Of a stretch of DNA of 64,000 nucleotides, positions 62,848-64,000 are shown piece after piece. This stretch comes from Ponticoccus alexandrii. Its GTDB lineage: Bacteria; Pseudomonadota; Alphaproteobacteria; Rhodobacterales; Rhodobacteraceae. The stretch lies in assembly GCF_016806125.1 (NCBI RefSeq), contig NZ_CP047166.1:868001-932000 (forward strand), in the 5' to 3' direction. Under the pieces are notes generated by a model. That model worked only from the letters and a program-made list of their open reading frames with translations, had not been told where the DNA came from and did no database searches. The translations under genes and the position numbers were made by a program. Position 1 is the stretch's first letter, and every line of letters begins with the position of its first letter.

Positions 62848-64000
62848 GGCGTTTGCCTCCGGATGTGCGCAGCCCATCGTAGCGTGCGACATTGGCCTCG
62901 GGCTCTTTCGTCAAAACAAGCCTTGAAGGCGGCGTCACGTCGGGCTGGTCAGTCGGCGTGCCATCCACCAGCCTATGGAGCAGGTTCAACACGTGGGTCT
63001 TTGTCGGCACGCCTGCCTGCAGTGCCATGTTCACCGCGCACAGCACGACTTGCTCGTCGTGATGCAACACCAGGGACAAGATTTCCACCATCTCTCGATC
63101 GCCGCCGGGTTTGCGCAGCAGTTTGTCCTGCAACTGGCGGAATGCCTCCGGCATCTCGATAAACGGGGCGCCGTTGCGCAGCGCGCCCGGCTTGCGCTGG
63201 ACCACAGCAAGGTAATGGTGCCAATCATAGATGACTCGGCCCGGTTGCCGATGCGACCTTTCAATGATGCGCTGGTGCTCGCAAACGACGTGCCCTTCGG
63301 CAACGATAACAAGCCTTTCGGGGTAGATATGCAGGCTGACGGGCTGGTTCGCAAAACTGGCAGGCACGGAGTAGCAATTACGATCAAACGTGATGAGGCA
63401 GGTTGGGGACACCCGCTTGCGTTGCTCGACATAGCCGTCGAATGCCGTGGGCAATGGCATCAACGAGGACTTCTCGGCTTCCCAGACGTCCGCGATGCTG
63501 CCGGGCAAGGCGCCATGTGTGGTCTCGGCCCACAGCGCCTTGCACCGTTCTTCCAGCCAGCGGTTCAGCGCATCGAGATCCGAGAAAGTGGGCATCACCT
63601 GCCACATCCGGCTGCGCGCATCGCGGACGTTCTTCTCGACCTGGCCCTTCTCCCATCCTGCAGCCGGATTGCAGAAGCCGGGTTCGAACACGTAGTGGCT
63701 GGTCATCGCCATGAAGCGCGCATTCACGTCGCGCTTCTTGCCGACGCCCACGCGGTCGACAGCAGTCCTCATGTTATCGTAGATCCCACGACCCGGCACG
63801 CCTTCGAAGACCCTGAACGCGTGCCAGTGCGCGTCGAACAGCATCTCATGTGTCTGCAGCAAATACGCCCTGACCAAGAACGCGCGGCTGTGCGACAGCT
63901 TGATGTGTGCGACCTGCAGCTTGGTCCGTTCACCCCCGATGATCGCGTAGTCTTCGCTCCAATCGAATTGGAAAGCCTCGCCCGGCTTGAACACCAGAGG
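62837..64000 (-). CDS. istA: IstA, DDE transposase of IS21 (N-terminus outside window)
   Basis: At least 385 residues of the transposase, open to the window edge. The DDE residues are seen as [12 protein letters not shown] (first Asp), [14 protein letters not shown] (second Asp) and [18 protein letters not shown] (Glu). The C-terminal part has [20 protein letters not shown] and [20 protein letters not shown], typical of IstA. The N-terminal helix-turn-helix must lie past base 64000. No lesions visible. Confidence 0.95.
   Translation of the reverse strand, partial: PLVFKPGEAFQFDWSEDYAIIGGERTKLQVAHIKLSHSRAFLVRAYLLQTHEMLFDAHWHAFRVFEGVPGRGIYDNMRTAVDRVGVGKKRDVNARFMAMTSHYVFEPGFCNPAAGWEKGQVEKNVRDARSRMWQVMPTFSDLDALNRWLEERCKALWAETTHGALPGSIADVWEAEKSSLMPLPTAFDGYVEQRKRVSPTCLITFDRNCYSVPASFANQPVSLHIYPERLVIVAEGHVVCEHQRIIERSHRQPGRVIYDWHHYLAVVQRKPGALRNGAPFIEMPEAFRQLQDKLLRKPGGDREMVEILSLVLHHDEQVVLCAVNMALQAGVPTKTHVLNLLHRLVDGTPTDQPDVTPPSRLVLTKEPEANVARYDGLRTSGGKRHAS

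Larger units (their letters stand above)
61991..64000 (-). mobile_element. IS21-family insertion sequence, right part
   Basis: The element begins at 61991 with TGTCACTGAGAACTGACCCA, and a second terminal repeat TGTCATCGAGATTTGACCCG follows at 62015. Multiple such repeats at the ends are typical of IS21. It carries istB and most of istA and runs off the window. It has cut the IS481 gene. Confidence 0.88.

Noticed and set aside
50742-64000. Second attachment site repeat of tRNA-Gln inside the window
   Set aside because: I found no second copy of the tRNA 3' end in the remaining 13 kb.

Overview
The window is high-GC DNA from an alphaproteobacterium, most likely a marine member of the Rhodobacteraceae (Roseobacter group). 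The evidence is the Tad/Flp pilus locus with 59-residue pilins ending their processing motif in Asp-Trp, the ctaC-ctaB-ctaG-ctaE oxidase operon, a phaZ/phaC-phaP polyhydroxybutyrate locus with a PhaR-type operator, a perfect FNR/FnrL-type box, an H-NOX/diguanylate cyclase pair, and a DddD-type DMSP-cleavage cluster.

Positions 1-50,605 look like ordinary chromosome. 1-10,918 is a complete minus-strand Tad pilus operon running flp, flp, cpaB, cpaC, ompA-like, cpaE, cpaF, tadB, tadC, tadD, a second TPR lipoprotein and cpaA, which leaves the window at base 1. 11,280-18,774 holds a lytic transglycosylase, a GlcD-type flavin oxidase, a metal-dependent hydrolase, and the chain surf1-thrC-M16 peptidase-acetyltransferase. 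18,888-22,383 encodes cytochrome c oxidase subunits II and III with heme O synthase and the copper chaperone. 22,560-31,972 has tldD, a broken membrane gene, dprA, a broken secreted-protein gene, topA, an L,D-transpeptidase, sodC and the two subunits of a 3-oxoacid CoA-transferase. 32,382-37,176 has a glycosyltransferase and the PHB locus. 37,451-40,328 is a minus-strand group that includes both mtnP, which releases adenine, and apt, which recaptures it. 40,550-50,605 carries a Ca/cation antiporter, a SulP transporter, two acetyltransferases, a flavin reductase, an EcsC-like protein, a DUF4153 membrane protein, and a degenerate H-NOX protein coupled to a GGDEF cyclase.

At tRNA-Gln (50,667-50,741) the character changes. 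A tyrosine-recombinase gene starts about 130 bp past the tRNA and is cut off by an IS3-family element. Behind it lies an accessory metabolic module (53,617-60,686): a LysR regulator, a GMC alcohol dehydrogenase, a tandem class III CoA-transferase matching DddD, and a BCCT transporter. Together these read as uptake of DMSP, its cleavage to DMS and 3-hydroxypropionyl-CoA, and oxidation of the C3 product. The module is followed by a graveyard of IS256, IS481 and IS21 elements to the window end. I read 50.7-64 kb as one end of a genomic island; its far end is outside the window.

Two patterns not covered by standard annotation stand out. First, decayed transposase genes in the island are each interrupted by inserts of about 43-52 bp built around a 21-25 bp palindrome with a TCC...GGA core (one in IS3 orfA, three in the IS481 gene). 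Second, a repeat of about 30-60 bp sits behind several minus-strand genes, always in the same orientation relative to the gene end. Several genes also carry single-base lesions at homopolymer runs, which may be real decay or sequence error.
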